Part shown: one piece after another, positions 34,509 to 42,967 of the stretch
Numbering within the stretch: the first letter of the stretch is position 1
Layout of the letters: each line of letters starts with the position of its first letter
Source of the DNA: Arthrobacter sp. C9C5
GTDB lineage: Bacteria > Actinomycetota > Actinomycetes > Actinomycetales > Micrococcaceae
Direction of reading: 5' to 3'
Length of the DNA stretch: 64,000 nt
Assembly: GCF_013359735.1 (NCBI RefSeq)
Contig: NZ_JABFMX010000003.1
Coordinates: forward strand, 1-64,000
The notes under the pieces: generated by a model
What the model was told of the DNA's origin: nothing
Databases searched by the model: none
What the model saw: the letters and a program-made list of their open reading frames with translations, nothing else
Made by a program: the position numbers and the translations under genes

Positions 34509-35000
34509 ATGGCAGGCGAATCCACATTCGACGTCGTCAGCAAAGTCGACAAGCAGGAAGTCGCCAACGCGCTGAACCAGGCGCAGAAGGAATTGGCGCA
34601 GCGGTACGACTTCAAGGGCGTCGGCGCCGAGGTCGACTTCAGCGGCGAGAAGATCCTGATGAAGGCCAACTCCGAGGAGCGGGTGCTGGCCGTCCTTGAC
34701 GTGCTGCAGTCCAAGCTGATCCGCCGCGGCATCTCGCTGAAGTCCCTCGACACGGGCGAGCCCTACCCGTCCGGCAAGGAATTCCGCCTCGAGGCCACCA
34801 TCAAGGAGGGCATTGCCCAGGACCTCGCAAAGAAGATCAACAAGCTGATCCGCGACGAGGGCCCCAAGTCGGTCAAGTCCCAGATCCAGGGCGACGAGCT
34901 GCGCGTGACGTCCAAGTCCCGCGACGACCTTCAGGAAACCATGAACCTGCTGAAAGGCTTCGACGAGGCCGATCTCCAGTTCGTGAACTTCCGCAGCTAA
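34509..35000 (+). CDS. YajQ family cyclic-di-GMP-binding-type protein
   Basis: A 163-residue UPF0234/YajQ protein made of two ferredoxin-like halves. The start MAGESTFDVVSKVDKQEVANAL and the end KGFDEADLQFVNFRS are strongly conserved in the family, as is QRYDFKGVGAEVDFS. YajQ proteins bind nucleotides or nucleic acids, and a Xanthomonas homologue binds cyclic di-GMP; whether this one does is not known. AGGAGGACAGTC before the ATG is a strong ribosome site. It is monocistronic, with a terminator downstream. Confidence 0.94.
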   Translation: MAGESTFDVVSKVDKQEVANALNQAQKELAQRYDFKGVGAEVDFSGEKILMKANSEERVLAVLDVLQSKLIRRGISLKSLDTGEPYPSGKEFRLEATIKEGIAQDLAKKINKLIRDEGPKSVKSQIQGDELRVTSKSRDDLQETMNLLKGFDEADLQFVNFRS

Positions 35001-35017
35001 GTACCCAGCACCGCACG

Positions 35018-35062
35018 GCCGGGTTCCAGCGTGACAAACGACGCCGGGGCCCGGCTTTTTTG
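35018..35062 (+). terminator. Terminator of yajQ-like gene
   Basis: GCCGGG at 35018-35023 can pair with CCCGGC at 35050-35055, followed by TTTTTT. A tighter alternative is the local GCCGGGGCCCGGC stem next to the same T run. Position 18 bases past the stop supports a terminator. Confidence 0.65.
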
Positions 35063-35159
35063 CGCCCGAACCGGCCCGGCTGCGGAGCAGCATCGGGCCC
35101 TGACGGCAATTAGGTCACGTTTGATTTACGTATTTCAGCGGGTAAGGGTTACCTTGGTT

Positions 35160-35175
35160 CTTAGGTGAACCTTAG
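35160..35175. promoter_or_regulatory. Possible iron-repressor (DtxR/IdeR-like) box
   Basis: CTTAGGTGAACCTTAG at 35160-35175 is a near-palindrome 28 bases before the iron permease start. It carries the TTAGGT and ACCT half-site elements seen in DtxR/IdeR boxes, but with a two-base centre instead of the usual longer one; TTAGCC follows. A further TTAGGTCA occurs at 35110. Iron repression of the efe operon is expected; the site itself is inferred. Confidence 0.45.
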
Positions 35176-35203
35176 TTAGCCACTTTTACCCGAGAGAATG
35201 CAT

Positions 35204-36067
35204 ATGACCGCGAACTTCCTGATCGGCCTGCGAGAGGGGCTTGAGGCTGCCCTGATCGTTGTCCTGTTGCTGGCCTACGTGACCCGGACCGGCCGGACAG
35301 AGCTCATTCCCCGCATCTGGGCCGGCGTCGGAGTAGCCGTCGCGGTCTCCATCGGTTTTGGCGCCCTACTGACCTTCGGCCCACGCGGACTCACCTTCCA
35401 GGCCCAGGAAGCGATCGGTGGCAGCCTGTCGATTGCCGCCGTCGCACTCGTAACGTGGATGGTCTTTTGGATGGCCCGCACGTCCCGGAGCCTCGGCAGC
35501 GCCCTGCGCGGCAAGATCGACCAGGTGGCTGACGGCGCAGTCTGGGGGCTCGTGGCCGTGGCCGCCCTGGCCGTCGGACGGGAAGGGCTCGAGACAGCCC
35601 TGTTTATCTGGGCCGCCGCACAGTCGACCGGACAGTCGTCCTCCCCGCTGCTCGGGGCGGTCCTGGGGCTGGCCGCAGCCGCCGGGCTCGGCTACCTGTT
35701 GCACCGAGGCGCCCTGCGCGTGAACTTGACCAAGTTCTTCACCTGGACCGGCGCGGCGCTCATCGTCGTGGCCGGCGGGGTCCTGGCGTACGGCGTCCAC
35801 GACCTCCAGGAAGCCGGGCTGCTCCCGGGCCTGCACTCCCTCGCGTTCGACGTCTCAGCGGCCGTTCCGCCGTCGTCCTGGTACGGGACGCTGCTGAAGG
35901 GGACCCTGAACTTCTCCCCGGCCACCACCTGGTTTGAGGCCGCCGCCTGGATCCTCTACGTGGTGCCCGTGATGTCGCTATACCTGCGTTCATACCGGCT
36001 CGGCCTGGGCCGCGCCGCTGCCGTGACGGCCGCAGCTCCCGGCGGATCAGCCTCCGTCGCCGCCTGA
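35204..36067 (+). CDS. efeU: Iron permease, FTR1/EfeU family
   Basis: A 287-residue membrane permease with seven predicted helices. Both iron-binding REGLE motifs are present: LREGLEAALIV near residue 10 and GREGLETALFIW near 130. It moves iron across the cytoplasmic membrane together with EfeO and EfeB encoded next. The ATG at 35204 fits the GAGAG ribosome site seven bases upstream; the ATG at 35198 is too close. It is the first gene of an efeUOB operon (36-base gap to efeO). Expression is probably repressed by iron. Confidence 0.94.
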   Translation: MTANFLIGLREGLEAALIVVLLLAYVTRTGRTELIPRIWAGVGVAVAVSIGFGALLTFGPRGLTFQAQEAIGGSLSIAAVALVTWMVFWMARTSRSLGSALRGKIDQVADGAVWGLVAVAALAVGREGLETALFIWAAAQSTGQSSSPLLGAVLGLAAAAGLGYLLHRGALRVNLTKFFTWTGAALIVVAGGVLAYGVHDLQEAGLLPGLHSLAFDVSAAVPPSSWYGTLLKGTLNFSPATTWFEAAAWILYVVPVMSLYLRSYRLGLGRAAAVTAAAPGGSASVAA

Positions 36068-36103
36068 ACCTCCTGACCCCCAAAAAACCCTAAAAGGATC
36101 CCC

Positions 36104-37291
36104 ATGACTGCCTTCCATACCTCGCCGCGCCGTTTTTCGGCCCGGCTGGGGGTGGCCGCCACCGCGGCGCTGCTGCCCCTCACACTCGCTGCCTGCACGG
36201 ACAACGCCGCGCCCACCGCCTCCAAGAGCGGCGAAGCGATCACGGTTTCCAGCACCAACAGCGAGTGCAAAGTCTCCACGGCCGAGGCTCCCAGTGGCCA
36301 CCTGACTTTCGCCATCAGGAACGACGGCGACAAAGTCACCGAGTTTTACCTGCTCGCCGAGGACGGGCTTCGGATCGTGGCCGAAGTGGAAAATATCGGC
36401 CCGGGCATCACCCGCAACCTGGTGGTCACGGCTCCGCCCGGAAAGTACCTCACCGCCTGCAAACCAGGGATGGAGGGGGACGGCCTCCGCGCCGCATTCA
36501 CTGTCACCGGCTCGGACCAGCCCGTGACGGCAGGCGACGACGTGCAGAAACTCAACGACACCGCCACCCGGCAGTACACCGCGTACGTGAAAGACCAGAC
36601 CGAGCAGCTGCTGGCCGGAACCAAGGCCTTCGCGGCGGCCTTCGCGGCGGGCGACGCCGGGAAGGCCCGGGGGCTTTATGCCCCCACGCGCATGCATTGG
36701 GAACGGATCGAACCCGTGGCCGAGTCCTTTGGCGACCTCGACCCGAAACTGGATCTTCGCCAGGCCGATCTGGAACCCGGGGAGGCGTGGACCGGCTGGC
36801 ATCGCGCCGAAAAGGACCTCTTTCCCCCCGCCGGTTACACGGCGATGACCAGCGCGCAGCGCGGCGCGCTGTCCAAGCAGCTGGTGGCGGACACCGAGGA
36901 CCTCTACCAGCGCACGCGCACCCTCACGCTGACCGCGGACAAGCTGGGTAACGGTGCCAAGGAACTCCTCGATGAGGTCGCCACCGGCAAGGTGACCGGT
37001 GAAGAGGAAATCTGGTCGCATACGGACCTTTGGGATTTCCAGGCCAACGTCGACGGCGCCCGGATCGCCTTCGAGAACCTCCGCCCCGTCCTGGAGAAGA
37101 AAGACCCCGCACTGGCCAAGGACCTCGAGACCAAGTTCGCCTCGCTGCAGGCCGAGCTCAAGACCCATGCCAAGGGCGCAGGGTTCTCCTACTACAACGA
37201 ACTCACCCCGGCTGACGTGCGGAAGCTTGCGGCACTCGTGGACACCCTCGGCGAACCCCTGTCCCGGCTGACCGCGGCCGTCGTCCTGTGA
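36104..37291 (+). CDS. efeO: Iron uptake lipoprotein EfeO
   Basis: A 395-residue exported lipoprotein (lipobox LTLAAC, Cys31). The N-terminal domain (about 40-135) resembles a cupredoxin-like EfeO domain: CKVSTAEAPSGHLTFAIRNDG to PGKYLTACKPGMEG, with the two Cys and Met that could bind copper or iron. The C-terminal part is the M75 peptidase-like helical domain with HWERIEPVAESFGD, carrying the HxxE metal site, and EAWTGWHRAEKDLF. It captures iron outside the membrane for EfeU. It overlaps efeB by four bases. AAAAGGATCCCC precedes its ATG. Confidence 0.94.
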   Translation: MTAFHTSPRRFSARLGVAATAALLPLTLAACTDNAAPTASKSGEAITVSSTNSECKVSTAEAPSGHLTFAIRNDGDKVTEFYLLAEDGLRIVAEVENIGPGITRNLVVTAPPGKYLTACKPGMEGDGLRAAFTVTGSDQPVTAGDDVQKLNDTATRQYTAYVKDQTEQLLAGTKAFAAAFAAGDAGKARGLYAPTRMHWERIEPVAESFGDLDPKLDLRQADLEPGEAWTGWHRAEKDLFPPAGYTAMTSAQRGALSKQLVADTEDLYQRTRTLTLTADKLGNGAKELLDEVATGKVTGEEEIWSHTDLWDFQANVDGARIAFENLRPVLEKKDPALAKDLETKFASLQAELKTHAKGAGFSYYNELTPADVRKLAALVDTLGEPLSRLTAAVVL

Positions 37292-38559
37292 GCACAGTTT
37301 CCCGCCGCGGGCTCCTATCCCTGGCCGGGGCCGGCGGCATCGGTGCAGCTGCCGGGCTTGCAGCCGGCGTCTTCGGCCGTGACGCACCCGGCGGACCCGC
37401 TGCTGACGCCCCGGGCGGGACGATCCCGTTCCACGGCGAGCGCCAGGCGGGCATCACAACCCCCGCCCAGGACCGGCTCCACATGGCGGCTTTTGACTTC
37501 GTGACGGAAGACCGGAAAGAGCTGATCGGCCTGCTCAAGGAGTGGACCGAGGCTGCCGCCGCCCTGACGGCGGGCCGTGAAACGGGCGCCACCGGTGCAG
37601 TGGACGGCCCCTACGATGCCCCTCCGGAAGATACGGGTGAAGCGATGGGCCTCGCGGCCGGTCGGTTGACCCTGACGTTCGGTTTCGGCGCCTCGCTCTT
37701 TGAAAAGGGCGGCAAGGCCCGTTTCGGGCTCGAGGGGCGGCGGCCCGCTGCGCTCATTGACCTGCCGCATTTCCCCGGCGACAAGCTCCAAGAGCAACGG
37801 ACCGGCGGAGACATCGTGGTCCAGGCCTGCTCGGACGACCCCCAAGTGGCCGTCCACGCCATCCGCAACCTGGCCAGAATCGCTTTCGGCCGGGCGCAGG
37901 TCCGCTGGTCCCAGCTGGGCTTCGGGCGCACCTCCTCGACGTCACGCGCCCAGCAGACGCCCCGCAACCTCTTCGGCTTCAAGGACGGCACCAGCAACGT
38001 GAAATCCGAGGACGCCGGCCTCCTGCACGACCATGTCTGGGTACCCGCGGGGGCGGACCCGGCCGGCGCCTGGATGGAGGGCGGAAGCTACCTCGTCGCC
38101 CGGAGGATCCGCATGCACATCGAAACCTGGGACCGGACGTCGCTACGCGAGCAGGAACAGCTGATCGGCCGGACCAAGGCCGAAGGCGCACCGTTGTCCG
38201 GCGGGGCCGAGTTCAGCGCCCCGGACTTTGACGCCCAAGGCAGGGCCGGCGAGCCGTTGATCGCTCCCAGCTCCCACCTGCGGTTGGCGCATCCCTCACA
38301 CAACGACGGCGTCCGCATGCTCCGCCGCGGCTACAACTACACCGACGGCTCCGACGGGCTGGGGCACCTGGACGCCGGGCTCTTCTTCATCGCCTTCGTC
38401 AAGGATCCGCGCACCCACTACGTGCCCATGCAGCTGGCGATGGCCCGGAAGGACACCCTGGCGGTGGAATACCTCGAGCACACCGGTTCCGGGTTGTTCG
38501 CCGTCCCGCCGGGAGTCCGGCCCGGCGGGTATGTGGGCCAGGGGCTGTTCGCCGGCTAA
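37288..38559 (+). CDS. efeB: DyP-type haem peroxidase EfeB
   Basis: A 423-residue exported dye-decolourising peroxidase. The N-terminus has a Tat-type twin arginine signal (SRRGLLSLAGAGGIG). The GxxDG motif is GFKDG (230-234) with catalytic Asp233, the proximal haem His is probably His330 in SHLRLAHP, and a distal Arg lies in MLRRGYNY near 346. It is proposed to oxidise ferrous iron for uptake or to release iron from haem. The GTG start at 37288 overlaps the efeO stop. It is convergent with htpX, 24 bases away. Confidence 0.94.
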   Translation: MSTVSRRGLLSLAGAGGIGAAAGLAAGVFGRDAPGGPAADAPGGTIPFHGERQAGITTPAQDRLHMAAFDFVTEDRKELIGLLKEWTEAAAALTAGRETGATGAVDGPYDAPPEDTGEAMGLAAGRLTLTFGFGASLFEKGGKARFGLEGRRPAALIDLPHFPGDKLQEQRTGGDIVVQACSDDPQVAVHAIRNLARIAFGRAQVRWSQLGFGRTSSTSRAQQTPRNLFGFKDGTSNVKSEDAGLLHDHVWVPAGADPAGAWMEGGSYLVARRIRMHIETWDRTSLREQEQLIGRTKAEGAPLSGGAEFSAPDFDAQGRAGEPLIAPSSHLRLAHPSHNDGVRMLRRGYNYTDGSDGLGHLDAGLFFIAFVKDPRTHYVPMQLAMARKDTLAVEYLEHTGSGLFAVPPGVRPGGYVGQGLFAG

Positions 38560-38583
38560 CGCGGCGCAGCTTGCCCGGCGGGC

Positions 38584-39456
38584 CTAGCCGAGCTGACGCC
38601 CCGCCATCCGCTCCAGCCGGCCGATCCGCTCGCTCATCGGCGGATGCGTGGAGAACATCCGCGCCATGCCGCCGCCGCGGAACGGGTTGGCGATCATCAG
38701 GTGCGAGGCGTTCACCAGCCGCTGGTCCTGCGGCAGGGGCGCGAGCTGGACGCCCTGCTCGATCTTGCGCAGCGCCGAGGCCAGCGCCAGCGGGTCGCCG
38801 GTGAGCGCCGAACCGTCCTCGTCGGCGTCGTACTCGCGGGTCCGGGAGATGGCCATCTGGATCAGCGACGCGGCAAACGGCGCCAGCAGGGCCATCGCGA
38901 GCAGGGCGAGGGGATTGCCGTTGCGGCGGTCGCCGCCCCCGCCGAAGAACAGCAGCATCTGGCCCACCGAGGTGATCACGCCCGCGACGGCGGCAGCCAC
39001 CGACGAGGTGAGAATGTCCCGGTTGTAGACGTGCATCAGCTCGTGGCCGAGCACGCCGCGGAGTTCGCGGGCGTCGAGCAGCTGCAGGATGCCCTGCGTA
39101 CAGCAGACCGCCGCATTTTGCGGATTCCGGCCGGTGGCGAAGGCGTTCGGTGCCATGGTCGGTGAGATGTAGATCCGTGGCATCGGCTGCTTGGCGCGGG
39201 CGGAGAGCTCCCGGACGATCTGGTGCAGCACCGGCGCCTCGGCCTCGGTCACCGGATAGGCCTGCATGGACCGGATCGCGATCTTGTCGCTGTTCCAGTA
39301 CCCGTAGGCGGTGGTGCCGACGCCGATCAGCGCCATGATCCAGATGGGCGCCGAGCTCCGCATCCCGGATCCAATCAACGCGCCCAGGCCAAGCAGCACC
39401 GCCCAAAGCACGCCGAACAGGGCCGCCGTCTTCAAGCCGTTGTGATGGTTATGCAC
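38584..39456 (-). CDS. htpX: Membrane zinc metalloprotease HtpX
   Basis: A 290-residue M48B peptidase. Zinc motif HELMH (138-142) and third ligand Glu208 in SRTREYDAD. Two N-terminal helices (about 10-48) and a hydrophobic pair at 148-203 anchor it in the membrane. FSTHPPMSERIGRLE is the typical C-terminal signature. It degrades misfolded membrane proteins. The GTG start at 39456 is preceded by GGGAGG four bases upstream; the in-frame ATG at 39501 lacks one. It is transcribed alone. Confidence 0.94.
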   Translation of the reverse strand: MHNHHNGLKTAALFGVLWAVLLGLGALIGSGMRSSAPIWIMALIGVGTTAYGYWNSDKIAIRSMQAYPVTEAEAPVLHQIVRELSARAKQPMPRIYISPTMAPNAFATGRNPQNAAVCCTQGILQLLDARELRGVLGHELMHVYNRDILTSSVAAAVAGVITSVGQMLLFFGGGGDRRNGNPLALLAMALLAPFAASLIQMAISRTREYDADEDGSALTGDPLALASALRKIEQGVQLAPLPQDQRLVNASHLMIANPFRGGGMARMFSTHPPMSERIGRLERMAGRQLG

Positions 39457-39520
39457 TGATCCTCCCAAGCCATGCCGCCGATCGGGTGTCCCATAGATCA
39501 CCCATCTAGGAAACGAACCG

Positions 39521-40792
39521 CTAGGGAACCGGGTTCCGCGCGTCGTACTTCAGGAACCCGGACTGCCAGCGCGCCACGAGCCAAGCCACCACCGCGCAGA
39601 GCACCCCGCCGGCGAGCAGAACCCAGCCTTCACTGAGCAGCTTAGTCGCGCCGCCGGCCAGCATGTCCCCCACCCGGGGGCCGCCCGCTACGACGACCAC
39701 GAAGACGCCCTGCAGCCGGCCGCGCAGGTGGTCCGGGGTGGCCGATTGCAGGATGGTGGTGCGGAAGACCGCGCTGACGGAGTCGGCGATGCCGGCGAGC
39801 GCGCAGCACACGGCGGCAGGCACCAGCCAGGGGGTCACGCCCGCGGCGCCGGACCGGCCGGCGAGCACGACGACGAGGCCCAGCCCAGCGATCGAGGCGC
39901 CCCAGCCCATGACAGACCAGACCACCGCCGCGCCCTGTGCCCGGACCGCGCCGAGGGGGCCGGAGAAGAGTCCGGCCAGGAAGGCGCCGACGGCGGTGGA
40001 GGCCAGCAGCACGCCGACCGTGGCTTCGCCGCCGCCGATCATGAGTGCCGCGATGGCCGGCAACAGCGCCCGCGGCTGCGCCAGGATCATGGCCACGAGG
40101 TCGATCACGAAGGTCATGCGCAGGTTCGGACGCGTGCCGAGGAAGCGGAAGCCCTCCGCAACGGAGCGCAGGCCGGCCCGGTGCGACTCCTGCCCCGGCG
40201 GCATGGGCGGCAGCTTCAGCAGGGCCCAGACGACAAACGCGAAGCTGGCCACATCGATCGTGTAGGTCCAGGCGAAGCCGATCGTGGCGACCAGCACGCC
40301 GGCCAGCAGCGGGCCGGCGGTCATGGTCAGGCCGAAGATCATCATGCTCAGGGCATTCGCCGCGGGCAGGAGCTCCTTCCGGACCAGGACCGGGATGATG
40401 GCGCTGCGGGCCGGCTGGTTGATGGCCTGCGCGCCGCTCTGCACCGCAACGAGGAGATACAGCAGCCAGACGTTGCCCAGCTGCAGCCAGGCCTGCAGCG
40501 CCAGGCCGACAGTGGTCAGCCACAGCACCGCGGAGGCGAGCAGCGCGACCCTGCGGCGGTCGTGGGCATCCGCGATGGATCCGCCGAGCAGTCCGCCGAA
40601 CACCAGCGGGACCAGGGCGAAGATGCTCAGCAGCCCCACGTACAGGCTGTCCTGGGTGAGCCGGTAGACCTCGAGGCTCACGGCCACCAGGGTGAGCTGG
40701 CTGCCCAACGCCGAGGCGGCGGATCCCAGCCACAGACGGCGGAAGGCCGGGCTTTCGCGTAACGGCGTGATGTCCGCCAGGAATTTCCCCAC
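39521..40792 (-). CDS. MFS transporter, EntS-like
   Basis: A 423-residue twelve-helix transporter of the MFS_3 group, whose best-known member EntS exports enterobactin. FRRLWLGSAASALGSQLTLVAVSLEVYRLT at the start, GGSIADAHDRRRVAL in loop 2-3, and NQPARSAIIPVLV match the family. The location between the efe operon and the Fur/catalase unit fits a siderophore exporter, but no siderophore synthesis genes are in the window, so drug or metabolite export is equally possible. It is divergent from the fur-like gene and may share its regulatory region. Confidence 0.85.
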   Translation of the reverse strand: MGKFLADITPLRESPAFRRLWLGSAASALGSQLTLVAVSLEVYRLTQDSLYVGLLSIFALVPLVFGGLLGGSIADAHDRRRVALLASAVLWLTTVGLALQAWLQLGNVWLLYLLVAVQSGAQAINQPARSAIIPVLVRKELLPAANALSMMIFGLTMTAGPLLAGVLVATIGFAWTYTIDVASFAFVVWALLKLPPMPPGQESHRAGLRSVAEGFRFLGTRPNLRMTFVIDLVAMILAQPRALLPAIAALMIGGGEATVGVLLASTAVGAFLAGLFSGPLGAVRAQGAAVVWSVMGWGASIAGLGLVVVLAGRSGAAGVTPWLVPAAVCCALAGIADSVSAVFRTTILQSATPDHLRGRLQGVFVVVVAGGPRVGDMLAGGATKLLSEGWVLLAGGVLCAVVAWLVARWQSGFLKYDARNPVP

Positions 40793-40810
40793 CCGGCAAC
40801 TCTAGTGGGA

Positions 40811-40858
40811 CACAAAAGCGAAATAAGCCGAACCTTATTGTGACCAGCTCAAAATAAG
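40811..40858. promoter_or_regulatory. Nested palindromes between MFS and Fur-family genes
   Basis: CACAA at 40811-40815 mirrors TTGTG at 40838-40842, and inside it AATAAG at 40822-40827 mirrors CTTATT at 40834-40839. A further AATAAG lies at 40853-40858, just before the fur-like gene. The AT-rich nested palindrome suits a Fur/PerR-type operator that could control both genes and catalase. Confidence 0.5.
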
Positions 40859-40873
40859 TGCTTGAATGGGGCC

Positions 40874-41341
40874 ATGACGGATTCGGTGGGCGGCAGCGCG
40901 GCATGGACCGCCGCCCTGCATGCCCACGGCCGCCGGGTCACCAAACAGCGGCTGGCCGTGCTGGCCGCCGTCGAACGCCACCCGCATTCGCCGGCGGAGA
41001 GCATCCTTGCCGCAGCCCGCGAGGAGCTGCCCGAACTTACGGCGCAGTCCGTCTACGTGGTCCTCGGCGACCTGACCGAGCTGCAGATGCTGCGCCGCTT
41101 CGAACCCCCGCACTCCCCCGCGCTGTATGAGACGCGCGTGGGGGACAACCACCACCACGCCGTCTGCATCAGCTGCGGCCGGGTGGAGGACGTCGAATGC
41201 GCCGTCGGCCACGCGCCGTGCCTCACCCCGCACTGGGACGCGGGCTCCAAGCCCATGACCATCCAGATCGCGGACGTCCTGTACCAGGGCATCTGCGAGG
41301 ACTGCCAGCGCGCCCAACAACTTCCCTCCGAACGTAATTAA
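40874..41341 (+). CDS. Fur-family regulator, peroxide-type candidate
   Basis: A 155-residue Fur/PerR-type repressor. The winged helix (HGRRVTKQRLAVLAAVERHPHSPAESIL to YVVLGDLTELQML) precedes the metal domain with DNHHHAVCISCGRVEDVEC and a C-terminal GICEDCQ. CISC and CEDC form the structural zinc site. The HHH cluster is the regulatory site. Close linkage to catalase (24 bases) points to a peroxide sensor (CatR/FurA/PerR-like) repressing catalase until oxidation. ATG 40874 is preferred; a TTG at 40862 would add four residues. Confidence 0.9.
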   Translation: MTDSVGGSAAWTAALHAHGRRVTKQRLAVLAAVERHPHSPAESILAAAREELPELTAQSVYVVLGDLTELQMLRRFEPPHSPALYETRVGDNHHHAVCISCGRVEDVECAVGHAPCLTPHWDAGSKPMTIQIADVLYQGICEDCQRAQQLPSERN

Positions 41342-41365
41342 GTACAAACAAGAAATAGGAGAACG

Positions 41366-42874
41366 ATGACTCAGAACATCTCTGCGCCCGCAGTGTCCAC
41401 GACACAGTCCGGCGCCCCGGTCACGTCCGATGCCCACTCGCAGTCCGTCGGCGCCGACGGCGCGATCATCCTCACCGATCACTACCTGATCGAAAAGCTC
41501 GCCCAGTTCAACCGCGAGCGCGTGCCGGAGCGCGTCGTGCACGCCAAGGGCGGCGGCGCCTTCGGCACGTTCACGACCACGGGGGATGTCTCCCAGTACA
41601 CCAAGGCCGCGCTGTTCCAGCCGGGCGCCGAGACGGACATGCTCATCCGCTTCTCCTCCGTCGCCGGCGAGGCAGGCTCCGCCGACACACTCCGCGACCC
41701 GCGCGGCTTCGCCGTGAAGTTCTACACCACCGAGGGCAACTACGACCTCGTCGGCAACAACACCCCGGTGTTCTTCATCCGCGACGGCATCAAGTTCCCG
41801 GACTTCATCCACTCGCAGAAGCGCCTCCCGGGCACCCACCTGCGCGACGCCGACATGCAGTGGGACTTCTGGACCCTCTCCCCCGAGTCCGCCCACCAGG
41901 TCACCTGGCTGATGGGCGACCGCGGCCTGCCGGCCTCCTGGCGTGAAATGCAGGGCTACGGCTCGCACACCTACCAGTGGATCAATGCGGCGGGCGAGCG
42001 CTTCTGGGTCAAGTACCACTTCAAGTCCAACCAGGGCGTCAAGTCCCTGACGGGCGACGAAGCGGAAGAGCTGGCCGGCGCGGACGCGGACTTCTACATC
42101 CGCGACCTGCAGGAGAACATCGACGCGGGCAACTTCCCCTCCTGGGACCTGCACGTCCAGGTGATGCCGTACGAGGACGCCAAGACCTACCGCTTCAACC
42201 CGTTCGACGTCACCAAGGTATGGCCGCACGGCGACTACCCGCTGGTCAAGGTCGGCACCATGGAGCTGAACAAGAACCCGGAGAACTACTTCGCGCAGAT
42301 CGAACAGGCCACCTTCGCGCCGTCGAACTTCGTGCCGGGCATCGCCGCTTCCCCGGACAAGATGCTGCAGGCCCGCATCTTCTCCTACGCCGACGCGCAC
42401 CGCTACCGCGTGGGCACCAACCACGCCCAGCTCCCGGTGAACCTGCCCAAGAGCCAGGTCAACAACTACAGCCAGGACGGCGCGGCGCGGTACCACTTCA
42501 ACGCCCCCTCGGTCCCGGTGTACGCGCCGAACTCCTTCGGCGGCCCGGCTGCCGTGGAACCGCAGAACCCGGTCGGCGGCTGGGAGAACGACGGCGAGCT
42601 GACGCTCTCCGCGCACTCCCTACACGCTGAGGACGGCGACTTCGGCCAGGCCGGCACGCTGTACCGCGAAGTGTTCGACGACGGCGCCAAGGCCCGCCTG
42701 CTGGACACCCTCACCGGTGCGGTGGGCGGCGTCAAGAGCGCCGACATCAAGGAACGCGCCATCCAGTACTGGACCAACGTCGACGCCGAGCTCGGCGCGA
42801 AGCTGCGCGCCAACCTGGGTGCCGCCGCCGGTGCCGCCACCTCGGACGCTGAGGCTGCCAACAAGATCGGCTAG
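41366..42874 (+). CDS. katA: Monofunctional haem catalase
   Basis: A 502-residue clade-3-sized catalase that splits hydrogen peroxide to water and oxygen. The active-site signature is [18 protein letters not shown] with His59; distal Asn132 lies in VGNNTPVFF; the haem ligand is Tyr341 in [23 protein letters not shown] before the ATG is a strong ribosome site. It is probably cotranscribed with the Fur-family gene and ends at a strong terminator. A loose Ala-rich C-terminus follows the last helix. No signal peptide, so cytoplasmic. Confidence 0.96.
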   Translation: MTQNISAPAVSTTQSGAPVTSDAHSQSVGADGAIILTDHYLIEKLAQFNRERVPERVVHAKGGGAFGTFTTTGDVSQYTKAALFQPGAETDMLIRFSSVAGEAGSADTLRDPRGFAVKFYTTEGNYDLVGNNTPVFFIRDGIKFPDFIHSQKRLPGTHLRDADMQWDFWTLSPESAHQVTWLMGDRGLPASWREMQGYGSHTYQWINAAGERFWVKYHFKSNQGVKSLTGDEAEELAGADADFYIRDLQENIDAGNFPSWDLHVQVMPYEDAKTYRFNPFDVTKVWPHGDYPLVKVGTMELNKNPENYFAQIEQATFAPSNFVPGIAASPDKMLQARIFSYADAHRYRVGTNHAQLPVNLPKSQVNNYSQDGAARYHFNAPSVPVYAPNSFGGPAAVEPQNPVGGWENDGELTLSAHSLHAEDGDFGQAGTLYREVFDDGAKARLLDTLTGAVGGVKSADIKERAIQYWTNVDAELGAKLRANLGAAAGAATSDAEAANKIG

Positions 42875-42889
42875 TCCTTCCCAGCACGA

Positions 42890-42931
42890 AAAGAACACCC
42901 CGCCGCGGATGACCGCGGCGGGGTGTTCTTT
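42890..42931 (+). terminator. Catalase terminator, copy 1 of a duplicated hairpin
   Basis: A perfect 19-bp stem with a 4-base loop (42890-42908 with 42913-42931; AACACCCCGCCGCGG on the left), ending in TTCTTT. An almost identical hairpin occurs at 46238-46271. Confidence 0.93.
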
Positions 42932-42967
42932 CGCTCCCGGGGGGAGTGCGCCGCTATAGTCTGGTGA

